Below are positions 39,600 through 47,252 of a DNA stretch of 50,145 bases, piece after piece. Made by a program: the position numbers and the translations under genes. The stretch spans positions 1 to 50,145 of IMG/VR virus record IMGVR_UViG_3300029258_001349. One strand, 5' to 3'. The DNA comes from a virus. Positions within the stretch are counted from its first letter, which is position 1; every line of letters begins with the position of its first letter. The notes below the pieces were generated by a model, which did no database searches, was not told where the DNA came from, and saw only the letters and a list, made by a program, of their open reading frames with translations.

Positions 39600-39637
39600 T
39601 ATTAATAAGTTGACAAAATAATAAAGGATTCTATTAT
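39600..39637 (+). promoter_or_regulatory. compound promoter-like site
   Basis: TATTAATAAG (39600-39609) is followed at once by TTGACA (39610-39615), a perfect host-type -35. TATTAT (39632-39637) lies 16 bases later and overlaps the ATG at 39636. It would give a transcript starting inside that gene and running into ligA. The overlap could also be chance. Confidence 0.35.
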
Positions 39638-39851
39638 GAAACGCTTTCTATCTTTATACGCACTTCTATTAACCTTTTTATTAAGGTGTTTGCAATTTAG
39701 CTTTTTTAGCGCAGTTATAAGCGCATCAGGCGCATATCTTATAATCAACTACGGTTTCTGCGAGATCTTTCGTTTTAGCCTAGGTATTATGCTTGTATGC
39801 TATATGATAGTAGAATTTATTAAAATGATAATTAAGATATTTAAAAGTTAA
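39636..39851 (+). CDS. small membrane protein, 71 aa
   Basis: The 71 residues contain two hydrophobic segments (LSLYALLLTFLLRCLQFSFF and FSLGIMLVCYMIVEFIKMII), so a two-pass or hairpin membrane protein. It starts after AAAGGA. Holin-like size, but no lysis genes are adjacent; function unknown. Confidence 0.55.
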   Translation: MKRFLSLYALLLTFLLRCLQFSFFSAVISASGAYLIINYGFCEIFRFSLGIMLVCYMIVEFIKMIIKIFKS

Positions 39852-39879
39852 TTAATTATATTCATTTAAGGAGGCATAA

Positions 39880-41868
39880 ATGAAAAATGAACCATATGTA
39901 GAAGCAATTAGTAAATTAAGAACATTTGATGATTTATATGCTGAAGGAAATCCAGCGATTACTGATGCACAATATGATAATTTCAAATTAAAAGTAAAAA
40001 CTAAATACCCAGACCACCCTTATTTTCAAGAAGTAGGAGCACCTGTACCTGATAATACACCGTGGAAAACTATTAAACACGATATACCTATGGGTTCTAT
40101 AGCTAATATAGAACCGGATCCAGAAAATTTTGTAGAATCGATTTTAGAAAATACAAAAAAGTGGTTTAATAATTATGCTTTATTAGGTGACATATTGATA
40201 CAGCATAAACTAGATGGCTTATCTGTAAGTTTAAAGTATAACGATCATAAATTATCGCATGCTATTTTAAGAGGTGACGGTCAATTCGGGGAAGATATAT
40301 TGCGTAACGTTATAAAAATGCGCAACGTACGGCGGGAATTACCTATTAACACTTTAGAATTACGTGGTGAAATAATTTTATCTAGAGAAGCTTTAATACG
40401 TATTAACAAAACACTAGAAGCAGCAGGAGAAAAAACTTATGCCAATTGTAGAAATGCTGCCGCAGGTATTGCTCGTAGACTTGATGGTAAATTTTCAAAT
40501 GAATTAAAGATTATTTATTTCACGTGTATAGGTGCTTCATCTTATATTGATGAGAATAGTACTGACGAGAAGCTATTTACCTATATGCATTCTCTTGATC
40601 TAGAAACGGTGTCTACTTTGCAAGTAACATCAAAAGACTTTCAAGATATAGTTAATCAATACACTACTATGATTAAAGATCGAGATAACCTTAATTATGA
40701 TATTGACGGTTTAGTTATAAAAGTTAACGATCTGGATGCTAGACAAGATATGTCTTTAAAACCTGAATGGATTCGCGCAATGAAATTTCCGCCAGAAGAG
40801 AAACTCTTTACTGTAGATGATATTCTCTGGGAAGTAGGTAAAACAGGTAAAGTAAATCCAGTGTTACATTGCGAAGCAGGTACGCAATTTCAGGCTAAGA
40901 TAGTTCATCGCGTTACACTACATAACTATAATCAATTTTGTCTACATAAAATAGCACCACAAGATAAAGTATCTGTAGTTATTTCTGGTGATGTAATTCC
41001 AAAGATTGAACAGGTAAAAGAGCGATCAGGTAATAAAATGTTTGAAGCTCCTAAAGCTTGTCCTGAATGTAATTCTATTTTACGTATAGAAGAAAAGTTT
41101 CTTTTTTGCGACGCTGAAGGTTGTCCGGGTAGAGTTAAATCTTTAATAAATGCTCACGTTAAAGTAATGGATATAGAAGAGTGTGGTCCAGAACTTGTTG
41201 AGAAATTATACGATCTAGGACAAAGGAATATTATACAGTTTAATGATATGGCTAGTTTATATCAATTAACTATACCCGATATTCTAAAAGTAGAAGGTTA
41301 TCAAAGACCTTCAGCAGAAAAGGTCTGGGATAATATTCAAGCAGCTAAAACCGTATCTCTAGAAAAATTTATAGCTTCTTTAGGTATACCTAGTATAGGC
41401 GAAAAGAAAGTAGCTAAGATTAAAGCTAAGTCTATTAATGAGATAACAGCGATGAGCTTAGAGCACTTAAAGAATATTCAAGGTATAGGTGGAGCAACGG
41501 CAATCGCCTTAAAAGAAGGTTTAGAAGATAATTATGCATTAATAGGTAAGCTACTTGCTAATGGCGTTAAGATAAAAGAGAAACAAGAAATAGTACAAAC
41601 CTCAGATAGATTAAAAGATAAGACTTTTTGCTTTACCGGTAACGTAGATTTGTTAAACCCTGATACACGTATAGCTTTTAAAAGAGAGGAATTACAAGAG
41701 TTAGTTGTACAGAATGGTGGTATTAATAAATCGGGTGTATCTAAAAAATTAGATTATCTCGTTATTGCAGATCCAGCAAGTACGAGCTCTAAAGCAACTA
41801 AGGCACGAAAATATGGTACGCAATTAATTTCACCCGAAGAATTTTTAAAATTGGTAGGTTTACTATGA
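39880..41868 (+). CDS. ligA: NAD-dependent DNA ligase (LigA)
   Basis: The 662-residue ligase seals nicks using NAD+. The adenylated Lys110 lies in KLDGLSVSLKY. The Ia domain is present, and an OB-fold follows (VGKTGKVNPVL, DVIPKI). A four-cysteine zinc finger includes CPEC ... CDAEGC near residues 394-417. Helix-hairpin-helix repeats (SIGEKKVAKIKA, IQGIGGATAIA) and a C-terminal BRCT domain from about 583 complete the standard order. Nearly full length compared with bacterial LigA (about 670). AAGGAGG precedes the ATG. Dependence on NAD+ links it to the NAD+ genes at 46-48 kb. Confidence 0.96.
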   Translation: MKNEPYVEAISKLRTFDDLYAEGNPAITDAQYDNFKLKVKTKYPDHPYFQEVGAPVPDNTPWKTIKHDIPMGSIANIEPDPENFVESILENTKKWFNNYALLGDILIQHKLDGLSVSLKYNDHKLSHAILRGDGQFGEDILRNVIKMRNVRRELPINTLELRGEIILSREALIRINKTLEAAGEKTYANCRNAAAGIARRLDGKFSNELKIIYFTCIGASSYIDENSTDEKLFTYMHSLDLETVSTLQVTSKDFQDIVNQYTTMIKDRDNLNYDIDGLVIKVNDLDARQDMSLKPEWIRAMKFPPEEKLFTVDDILWEVGKTGKVNPVLHCEAGTQFQAKIVHRVTLHNYNQFCLHKIAPQDKVSVVISGDVIPKIEQVKERSGNKMFEAPKACPECNSILRIEEKFLFCDAEGCPGRVKSLINAHVKVMDIEECGPELVEKLYDLGQRNIIQFNDMASLYQLTIPDILKVEGYQRPSAEKVWDNIQAAKTVSLEKFIASLGIPSIGEKKVAKIKAKSINEITAMSLEHLKNIQGIGGATAIALKEGLEDNYALIGKLLANGVKIKEKQEIVQTSDRLKDKTFCFTGNVDLLNPDTRIAFKREELQELVVQNGGINKSGVSKKLDYLVIADPASTSSKATKARKYGTQLISPEEFLKLVGLL

Positions 41869-42158
41869 CAAATATGACGGATAAAATAATAGAAGAAAAA
41901 GCAGCTCGCTTAGCTGAGGATATAGCTGAAATAGAGGATAAGACAAAAGATCTTAAAAAGAGTCTTAAATGGTATCTTAAGTTATTAGTCTTTCTTGTTA
42001 TTAATGCTTTAGTAATTACTCTTTGTTGGAATATTACTATGCCTTATTTATTTGAATTAAAAGAGTTATCTATACACAAATCTTTTTGTTTATATCTTCT
42101 AGTACGCTGTTTAGTTAACATTAGTATAACAAAAGCTGTTCCGAAGACGAATAAATAA
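41865..42158 (+). CDS. membrane protein with coiled-coil N terminus, 97 aa
   Basis: The gene overlaps the ligA stop (ATGA). An N-terminal acidic/basic helix (EEKAARLAEDIAEIEDKTKDLKK in parts) is followed by one clear membrane segment (WYLKLLVFLVINALVITLCW) and a second weaker one. Function unknown. Confidence 0.55.
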   Translation: MTNMTDKIIEEKAARLAEDIAEIEDKTKDLKKSLKWYLKLLVFLVINALVITLCWNITMPYLFELKELSIHKSFCLYLLVRCLVNISITKAVPKTNK

Positions 42159-42160
42159 GT

Positions 42161-42457
42161 ATGATAGGCACTCAAGGAATTAATAATACTAAGTGTATCA
42201 TATGTAAAACGTGCACTAAACCTTTTCGCATTACGGGTGAAATTGATTATTACATCGATGACATACTATTACGCGGTTATTGTTCTGAGGAATGCTTTAA
42301 AAAGAGTGGTGAATATAAAAAAGAAAAAGAAGATTTTTTAAAATTTTATAAATCTTTAAATACTGAACAGCAAGAATACTTAGTTGATAGATTATCTTTA
42401 TATAGCGGTTGGTGGGATTTGCAAAAAGATTTTTGGTTAAAGGAGTTAAAACAATGA
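42161..42457 (+). CDS. zinc-finger hypothetical protein, 98 aa
   Basis: The 98 residues begin with CIICKTCTKPF and YCSEECFKKSG, giving four or more cysteines in a zinc-finger arrangement like small phage MYND/TRASH-type fingers. The C-terminal half is helical and contains many Trp and Tyr residues. There is no strong Shine-Dalgarno; it starts two bases after the previous stop. Function unknown. Confidence 0.58.
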   Translation: MIGTQGINNTKCIICKTCTKPFRITGEIDYYIDDILLRGYCSEECFKKSGEYKKEKEDFLKFYKSLNTEQQEYLVDRLSLYSGWWDLQKDFWLKELKQ

Positions 42458-42729
42458 GTTATACGACATTATGGGAAGAAGTATTAAGGATTATACGGCG
42501 TAAAGGTTATGGTTCTCTTATTAGCAGACAAGATATATTAAATCATTGTAGACAGTTTAGTATAGTAAACGATGATAGTGTAGATACATATAGGAGATAT
42601 CTAACAAAAGCTTTATTCTTACAGGCTACAGATAAAAGAGGTTTATATTGCATAATGAAAACACCTTGGTTAGGTTTAGGTAAGAATGAAGTTAGACGTA
42701 TGGCTTATCGTAAAATAGAGGATAATTAA
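42454..42729 (+). CDS. winged-helix-like hypothetical protein, 91 aa
   Basis: The ATG at 42454 (AAAGGAG upstream, ATGA overlap with the previous gene) is preferred to an in-frame ATG at 42409. LWEEVLRIIRRKGYGSLISRQDILNHCRQF and DTYRRYLTKALFLQATDKRGLY resemble a winged helix. It is basic, so DNA binding is likely. No family recognised. Confidence 0.57.
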   Translation: MSYTTLWEEVLRIIRRKGYGSLISRQDILNHCRQFSIVNDDSVDTYRRYLTKALFLQATDKRGLYCIMKTPWLGLGKNEVRRMAYRKIEDN

Positions 42730-42731
42730 TT

Positions 42732-43253
42732 ATGGGTAAAGGATCAAATAGAAGACCGACATTAGTAGATCAAGCAACAGCTGATCGTAGATGGGATAAA
42801 ATATTTAATACTGACATAAACATATGTGATACTTGTATAAAAGAGTTTGCTACATGTGATACAGTAGAACCTATATTTGGTGAAGGTTTCAGCGGAGATA
42901 ATGTAGTTAACTGTACTAGTTATACTGCTAAAAATATGCAAAAAGATGTTGATTATATGAATACTAAGATAGCAGATGCTTTAGAAATACCTAAAGAGTA
43001 CTTAACTAAACGTAAAAAAGAAACTAAAGAATTTGGTGGGCTGTCTAGGTCAGAGAGTTATTCTCTTGCGAGAGATATAGCGGATCATGTAGATAAAACA
43101 ATTTTAGAAAAGACTCTCCCGATACATACTGATTATCTTAGTTGCGGTATTTACAAGCAAAACGGTTCAATAAAAATAGGTGTTACATCTACTATAGATC
43201 AACTACTTAAATTTACACCCGAAAAAGATAATACCGATGAACTATACATATGA
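42732..43253 (+). CDS. hypothetical phage protein with GKGSNRRP N terminus
   Basis: The 173 residues start MGKGSNRRPTLVDQATADRRWDKIF, a start seen in many unrelated phages but without known function. CDTCIKEFATC may bind metal. The last codons lie in a 13-bp tandem duplication (43237-43262). Without one copy this frame would run on through the next ORF (43237) and form one protein of about 240 residues. Confidence 0.6.
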   Translation: MGKGSNRRPTLVDQATADRRWDKIFNTDINICDTCIKEFATCDTVEPIFGEGFSGDNVVNCTSYTAKNMQKDVDYMNTKIADALEIPKEYLTKRKKETKEFGGLSRSESYSLARDIADHVDKTILEKTLPIHTDYLSCGIYKQNGSIKIGVTSTIDQLLKFTPEKDNTDELYI

Positions 43254-43262
43254 ACTATACAT
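43237..43262 (+). repeat. 13-bp tandem duplication at gene junction
   Basis: ATGAACTATACAT occurs twice in direct succession (43237-43249 and 43250-43262). Being 13 bases, the extra copy shifts the frame. Confidence 0.95.
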
Positions 43263-43461
43263 AGTATTAGAGTATGATGCCAATACTTTCGTTATATCGC
43301 ATAAATGGCTTAATGATAGACATTGCTGGGTAAGTTGGTCTAATATGTTCTTTCGAGGTTCTTTTGGGGAATTAGCTAGAGATGCTGCTAATGGTAGGAT
43401 AAAGCGTAGTGCTTATCCAGAATTTTTTGACGTATTAGTGATAAAGGATAGAATAGATTAA
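43237..43461 (+). CDS. hypothetical protein, 74 aa, possibly split from the preceding gene
   Basis: The ATG lies in a 13-bp direct repeat and lacks a Shine-Dalgarno. The 74 residues (YELYIVLEYDANTFVISHKW ... NGRIKRSAYPEFFDVLVI in parts) form a small beta-rich domain with many aromatics. It shares the bases encoding ELYI with the end of the previous gene in a different frame, so the two may once have been one gene. Alternatively it is a genuine separate short gene. No function known. Confidence 0.5.
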   Translation: MNYTYELYIVLEYDANTFVISHKWLNDRHCWVSWSNMFFRGSFGELARDAANGRIKRSAYPEFFDVLVIKDRID

Positions 43462-43883
43462 TGTCGGAAATAAAAGGTTTTTCAGGTAAACATGCGTATT
43501 TAAGCAATTTTTATCCCGTAAAAGTACCTTACGGCGGCATAGTATTTCCAACTGTCGAAAATGCTTATCAAGCAGCTAAAACAGAAAAACAGGAAGAGAG
43601 AATATTATTTCAATCTATGACACCAGGTCAAGCAAAGAGAGCAGGTAAAAAATTAGTTTTAGATATTGAAGATTGGCTTTTACGCAGAGATATGATAATG
43701 GAACACTTAATTCGCTATAAATTTTCCGTAAATATTCCTTTACTTATTGCTTTAAAAAGTACAGGTAAAGCCTACATTGAAGAAACAAATAATTGGGGAG
43801 ATACATATTGGGGTGTTTGCAACAGCATAGGTAAAAATAAACTAGGTCGCATACTTATGAAGATAAGAGATGAATTGTTATGA
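43461..43883 (+). CDS. NADAR domain protein (YbiA-like N-glycosidase)
   Basis: The 140-residue protein fits the NADAR family throughout: FSGKHAYLSNFYPVKVPYGG, FPTVENAYQAAKT, MTPGQAKRAGKKL, NNWGDTYWGV and LGRILMKIRDEL. NADAR proteins are N-glycosidases; some remove ADP-ribose from guanine in DNA and oppose DarT toxins, and others act in riboflavin intermediate clean-up. The flanking NAD-dependent ligase, NadM and NadV make an NAD/ADP-ribose role likely here. Overlaps the preceding gene by one base. Confidence 0.88.
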   Translation: MSEIKGFSGKHAYLSNFYPVKVPYGGIVFPTVENAYQAAKTEKQEERILFQSMTPGQAKRAGKKLVLDIEDWLLRRDMIMEHLIRYKFSVNIPLLIALKSTGKAYIEETNNWGDTYWGVCNSIGKNKLGRILMKIRDELL

Positions 43884-44023
43884 CAATTAAAGAATTCTTA
43901 GTATTTCTAAAACACAGACTGGGTTTTCATACAAAAGATTGTCCTATACCCTGTTTAAATAAAGAAGAAAAATACTACACGTGTAAATATACCTATATGA
44001 ATTTTAAAAAGAATGACAAATAA
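43880..44023 (+). CDS. small cysteine-containing protein, 47 aa
   Basis: A 47-residue ORF is coupled to NADAR by ATGA and overlaps terL by 11 bases. It has CPIPC and one further Cys and is basic. Small genes directly before terL can encode small terminase subunits, but at 47 residues this is too short for a typical one. Function unknown. Confidence 0.45.
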   Translation: MTIKEFLVFLKHRLGFHTKDCPIPCLNKEEKYYTCKYTYMNFKKNDK

Positions 44024-46085
44024 ACAACAAGAAGCATTAGCAGCGTTAATAGCATCAGGTAGAACAACAAAAAAAGAATTAGAACAATTCTCTGAGCAAG
44101 AGCTTACTGTTATAGCTCAATCAACCCTCGAATATCTAGATAAAGGTGAATCCCTAACTATGAAAGATATCGAGTTGGGTGATTATTTATTCGAAATGCC
44201 TGACATAGTCCAATTCATTGAAGATCCTTATTACTTAGGTAATGAACTCGGTTATCCTCGTAATGAAAGTGGCTCTATTATAAAAGGAAAACCTAGACAA
44301 ATCTACACGTACTGGTTAGAACAATTAGAGAAGATATATACACCAGGGGAAATGTACACAGAAGTTCTTATTACAGGTGCTATAGGCGGTGGTAAAAGTA
44401 CTGGAGCAAATGTTATACAAGCGTACGATCTATTACATCTGTTAGCACTTAAAAATCCACAAAAGCATTATGGCTTAATGCCTTCAACCACTATCGTACT
44501 AGCCTTTTTTAGCATTCTAAAAGAGTTATCAACTGATGTGGGTTACGCTCAGTTTCAGGGTATGTTAGATAGTAGCCCCTGCTTTAATTCTCTCTTACAT
44601 AGGAATAAGCGTTTATCTGAAGGCTTTCAGATGATACCACCTAAAGATAAAAATATAAAGTTTGTATTAGGTTCACGTGCAACGCATACTTTGGGCAAAG
44701 CAGTATTTAGTGCTGTACTTGATGAAGCTAACTTTGGGCAAAGCACTACAGATAAGAATGCTGATGAAAAAACAAGTCAAGTATATGATAATTATACTAA
44801 TCTGCTTAGGCGTAAGAAATCCAGATTCTTACACGCACCTGGTCACTTTTGTATTATATCATCTAAAAAAGGCGAAGCAGATTTTCTTGAACAACATATT
44901 GAAAAATCTAAAGGCCAAAAAGGTGTTTATGTAATAGATGCTCCTATTTATGAATTTAAAAAATGCAGAGGAGAATATTCTAAAAAAACTTTTCGTGTAT
45001 TATTAGGTGACCTAACGCGTAATCCGCGTGTACTTAAAGACGACGAAAAAGTTCCATCTAATTTACGTGATAAAGTTAGAAAAGTACCTGTTAATTTAAA
45101 GAAAGATTTTGATACTAATATAATAGAAGCTTTGCGTGATCTAGCAGGCATTGCTGCTCAACCTAAAAGCGCTTTCTTTTCTAATAGAGATCAATTACGT
45201 GCATTATTTGATAAGAGCAGAAAATCTCCTTGGAAATATTCAGCGTCCAGCAAAATTCCTAATACAGTAAATATCAGTTTTCGCGGAACAGATCAAATAA
45301 GTGATTTTTTAATAAAAGAAAGGCTCTTTTGTAATAAAGGTAAATTGCCCTTTGCGGACAAGCCTAGATTTTTAGCCGTTGATACTGGAGTTACTGGCGA
45401 TGCTTGTGGTATATCAATGGTTTGTAAATGCGGCGTTAGAGTATTAAAAACGGATAAAAAATCCTATTTTGTACCTAAGTACTACGCTGATTTTTATATA
45501 CGCTTAAAAGGCAAAAATAAAGATCCTTTTCCTTTATATAAAATTACAGAATTTGTTAAATATTTACGTAATGGTTTAAGTATAAACATTAAGGGTGTAA
45601 GTACTGATGGCTATCAATCTACAGAAATGAGACAAAATATATCTATAGCTTTTCCTTCAATGATTGTAGAGCTACTATCCGTAGATGCAGATGATATTGC
45701 CTATTTGAGTCTAAGAAATAATGTTACTGATGGTACTCTTACGGGACTATATCCAGATAAGAATTTATTAGTAGAAGCTTTGGATTTACAGCATATAGTA
45801 ACAGGACAACGAGGAACAAAAGGTTCCTTAATAAAAATGAAAGTAGATCATCCTAGAATAGCTTCTGATGGTTTCGTAGGGAGAAAAGATGTTATCGATT
45901 CTTTAACTTCTGCCTTATACTCCTGTAAGGTACACGATACAGCAGCATCTATAGAAGAAATTCAAGAACAAGTAAAAGAAATAAAGAATATTGATATAGA
46001 TAGTGTAATTGCTGAAGCTGATAAATCTGTAGAAGATGCTTTAAAGAAAGTTGACGACATAAATTTAGACAATCTTTTGGAATAA
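44013..46085 (+). CDS. terL: terminase large subunit (TerL)
   Basis: TerL is the ATPase-nuclease that packages DNA into the prohead. The 690-residue protein has Walker A TGAIGGGKST (121-130), Walker B AVLDEANF near 234-241 and a coupling motif after it. An RNase H-like nuclease begins FLAVDTGVTGDACG near 453-466. It is longer than many TerL proteins because of its N-terminal 100 residues and an acidic C-terminal tail of about 50. No small subunit is evident nearby. Head and tail genes must lie outside the window. Confidence 0.92.
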   Translation: MTNKQQEALAALIASGRTTKKELEQFSEQELTVIAQSTLEYLDKGESLTMKDIELGDYLFEMPDIVQFIEDPYYLGNELGYPRNESGSIIKGKPRQIYTYWLEQLEKIYTPGEMYTEVLITGAIGGGKSTGANVIQAYDLLHLLALKNPQKHYGLMPSTTIVLAFFSILKELSTDVGYAQFQGMLDSSPCFNSLLHRNKRLSEGFQMIPPKDKNIKFVLGSRATHTLGKAVFSAVLDEANFGQSTTDKNADEKTSQVYDNYTNLLRRKKSRFLHAPGHFCIISSKKGEADFLEQHIEKSKGQKGVYVIDAPIYEFKKCRGEYSKKTFRVLLGDLTRNPRVLKDDEKVPSNLRDKVRKVPVNLKKDFDTNIIEALRDLAGIAAQPKSAFFSNRDQLRALFDKSRKSPWKYSASSKIPNTVNISFRGTDQISDFLIKERLFCNKGKLPFADKPRFLAVDTGVTGDACGISMVCKCGVRVLKTDKKSYFVPKYYADFYIRLKGKNKDPFPLYKITEFVKYLRNGLSINIKGVSTDGYQSTEMRQNISIAFPSMIVELLSVDADDIAYLSLRNNVTDGTLTGLYPDKNLLVEALDLQHIVTGQRGTKGSLIKMKVDHPRIASDGFVGRKDVIDSLTSALYSCKVHDTAASIEEIQEQVKEIKNIDIDSVIAEADKSVEDALKKVDDINLDNLLE

Positions 46086-46111
46086 TGTTGTCTCCTTTCA
46101 TATATTTTATC

Positions 46112-46126
46112 TATTTATTATATAAG
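46112..46126 (+). promoter_or_regulatory. promoter-like element TATTTATTATATAAG
   Basis: Identical over 15 bases to 37834-37848. It lies after terL and 44 bases before the nadM start, followed by a hairpin in the leader. It probably starts the NAD+ transcript. Confidence 0.5.
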
Positions 46127-46142
46127 AGCGCAGGGAGCGCTC
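46126..46142 (+). promoter_or_regulatory. leader hairpin before nadM
   Basis: GAGCGC-AGGGA-GCGCTC is a perfect six-pair stem with a five-base loop, directly after the promoter-like element. There is no T tract. The loop/stem junction reads GGAGC, as in the hairpin at 47215. Confidence 0.5.
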
Positions 46143-46169
46143 ATTCTCATTTAACTACGGAGGTCGTAG

Positions 46170-47213
46170 ATGAACTATTCTATCTTTATAGGCAGATTTC
46201 AACCCTTTCACAATGGGCATCTTAACGCTTGTGAACAAGCTTTGCATCGTTCAGGTCATATCATTATTTTAGTAGGCTCAGCTTTTTCATCGAGAAATAT
46301 AAAAAACCCTTTTTCTTGGGAAGAACGCCGCAGCATGATCTCGAGTGCTCTTGACGCTAAAAAATATAACGGTCAATATACTATCTTACCTATTCGCGAT
46401 TACTTTTATAGTGATAATGCTTGGGTAGCTAATATACAGAAAAAAGTAGAAACTATTATAGGCCCTACAGATAAAGTTTTTCTATGTGGCAGAGATAAAG
46501 ATGCTACGACTTATTACCTTAATTTATTTCCTCAATGGGATTTTATGCCTATTATGGTAGATTTTCCTGTAGATGCTACAGGTGTCCGACGCGCATATTT
46601 TTCAGAGAAACTTGCGGGCGATTTTAAATCTACTTTTAAGGAAGATAGATTAGCACCTATCAACGTACCAAAGAGTACCTTACAGTTTCTCAAAAAATTT
46701 AGTAAGACTAAGGAGTACATTAGAATGCGAGAGGAGGCTTCCTTTATTAAAAAGTATAAAGAAGACTGGTCATCTGCGCCCTATGCTCCTGTCTTTGTTA
46801 CTACAGATGCTGTAGTAGTATGCGGTGGTCATGTATTATTAGTTAGGCGTAGAGATAATCCCGGAAAAGGTTTATATGCTCTACCCGGCGGTTTTATTCA
46901 ACCAGATGAACCTTTAGAAAAAGGTTGCTTACGTGAACTAAAAGAAGAAACGCGAATTAACGTACCGAAAGCAGTGTTAACTGGTTGTATCAAAGCAAAA
47001 CGCGTCTTTGATCATCCGTTTAGATCTTTGCGTGGAAGAACCATTACACATGCTTTTTATATAGAATTAAATGAAAAGAAACTACCAAAAGTAAAAGGTG
47101 AAGATGACGCTGATAAAGCTTTTTGGTTACCTCTAAATGAAGTTATTAATAATATGAATAAGTTTTATGAAGATCACTTTCAAATAATAGAAAGTTTTAT
47201 AGGAAAAATTTAA
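46170..47213 (+). CDS. nadM: bifunctional NMN adenylyltransferase / Nudix hydrolase (NadM-Nudix)
   Basis: The 347-residue enzyme joins NMN and ATP to NAD+. IFIGRFQPFHNGH carries the H-x-G-H nucleotidyltransferase motif (H14, H17) and NIKNPFSWEERRSM is the ATP-binding end. A Nudix domain follows; its box at about 241-264 is G-x5-E-x7-REL-x-EE with Arg instead of the usual Gly near the end. The Nudix half of related enzymes hydrolyses ADP-ribose. TACGGAGG precedes the ATG. With NadV next door it forms a two-step NAD+ salvage. Confidence 0.93.
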   Translation: MNYSIFIGRFQPFHNGHLNACEQALHRSGHIIILVGSAFSSRNIKNPFSWEERRSMISSALDAKKYNGQYTILPIRDYFYSDNAWVANIQKKVETIIGPTDKVFLCGRDKDATTYYLNLFPQWDFMPIMVDFPVDATGVRRAYFSEKLAGDFKSTFKEDRLAPINVPKSTLQFLKKFSKTKEYIRMREEASFIKKYKEDWSSAPYAPVFVTTDAVVVCGGHVLLVRRRDNPGKGLYALPGGFIQPDEPLEKGCLRELKEETRINVPKAVLTGCIKAKRVFDHPFRSLRGRTITHAFYIELNEKKLPKVKGEDDADKAFWLPLNEVINNMNKFYEDHFQIIESFIGKI

Positions 47214-47214
47214 C

Positions 47215-47233
47215 CTACTGCATGGAGCAGTAG
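47215..47233 (+). promoter_or_regulatory. hairpin between nadM and nadV
   Basis: CTACTGC-ATGGA-GCAGTAG is a perfect seven-pair stem in the 39-bp gap, nine bases before the nadV Shine-Dalgarno AAAGGAG. The loop is ATGGA, close to AGGGA of the hairpin at 46126. It may set mRNA processing or nadV translation. Confidence 0.5.
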
Positions 47234-47252
47234 TAAGCAAAGGAGATTTGCA

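Noticed and set aside
44013-46085. Intein in terL, a common insertion site
   Set aside because: Walker A, Walker B and nuclease motifs follow without interruption and no Cys1/His-Asn pair is seen.
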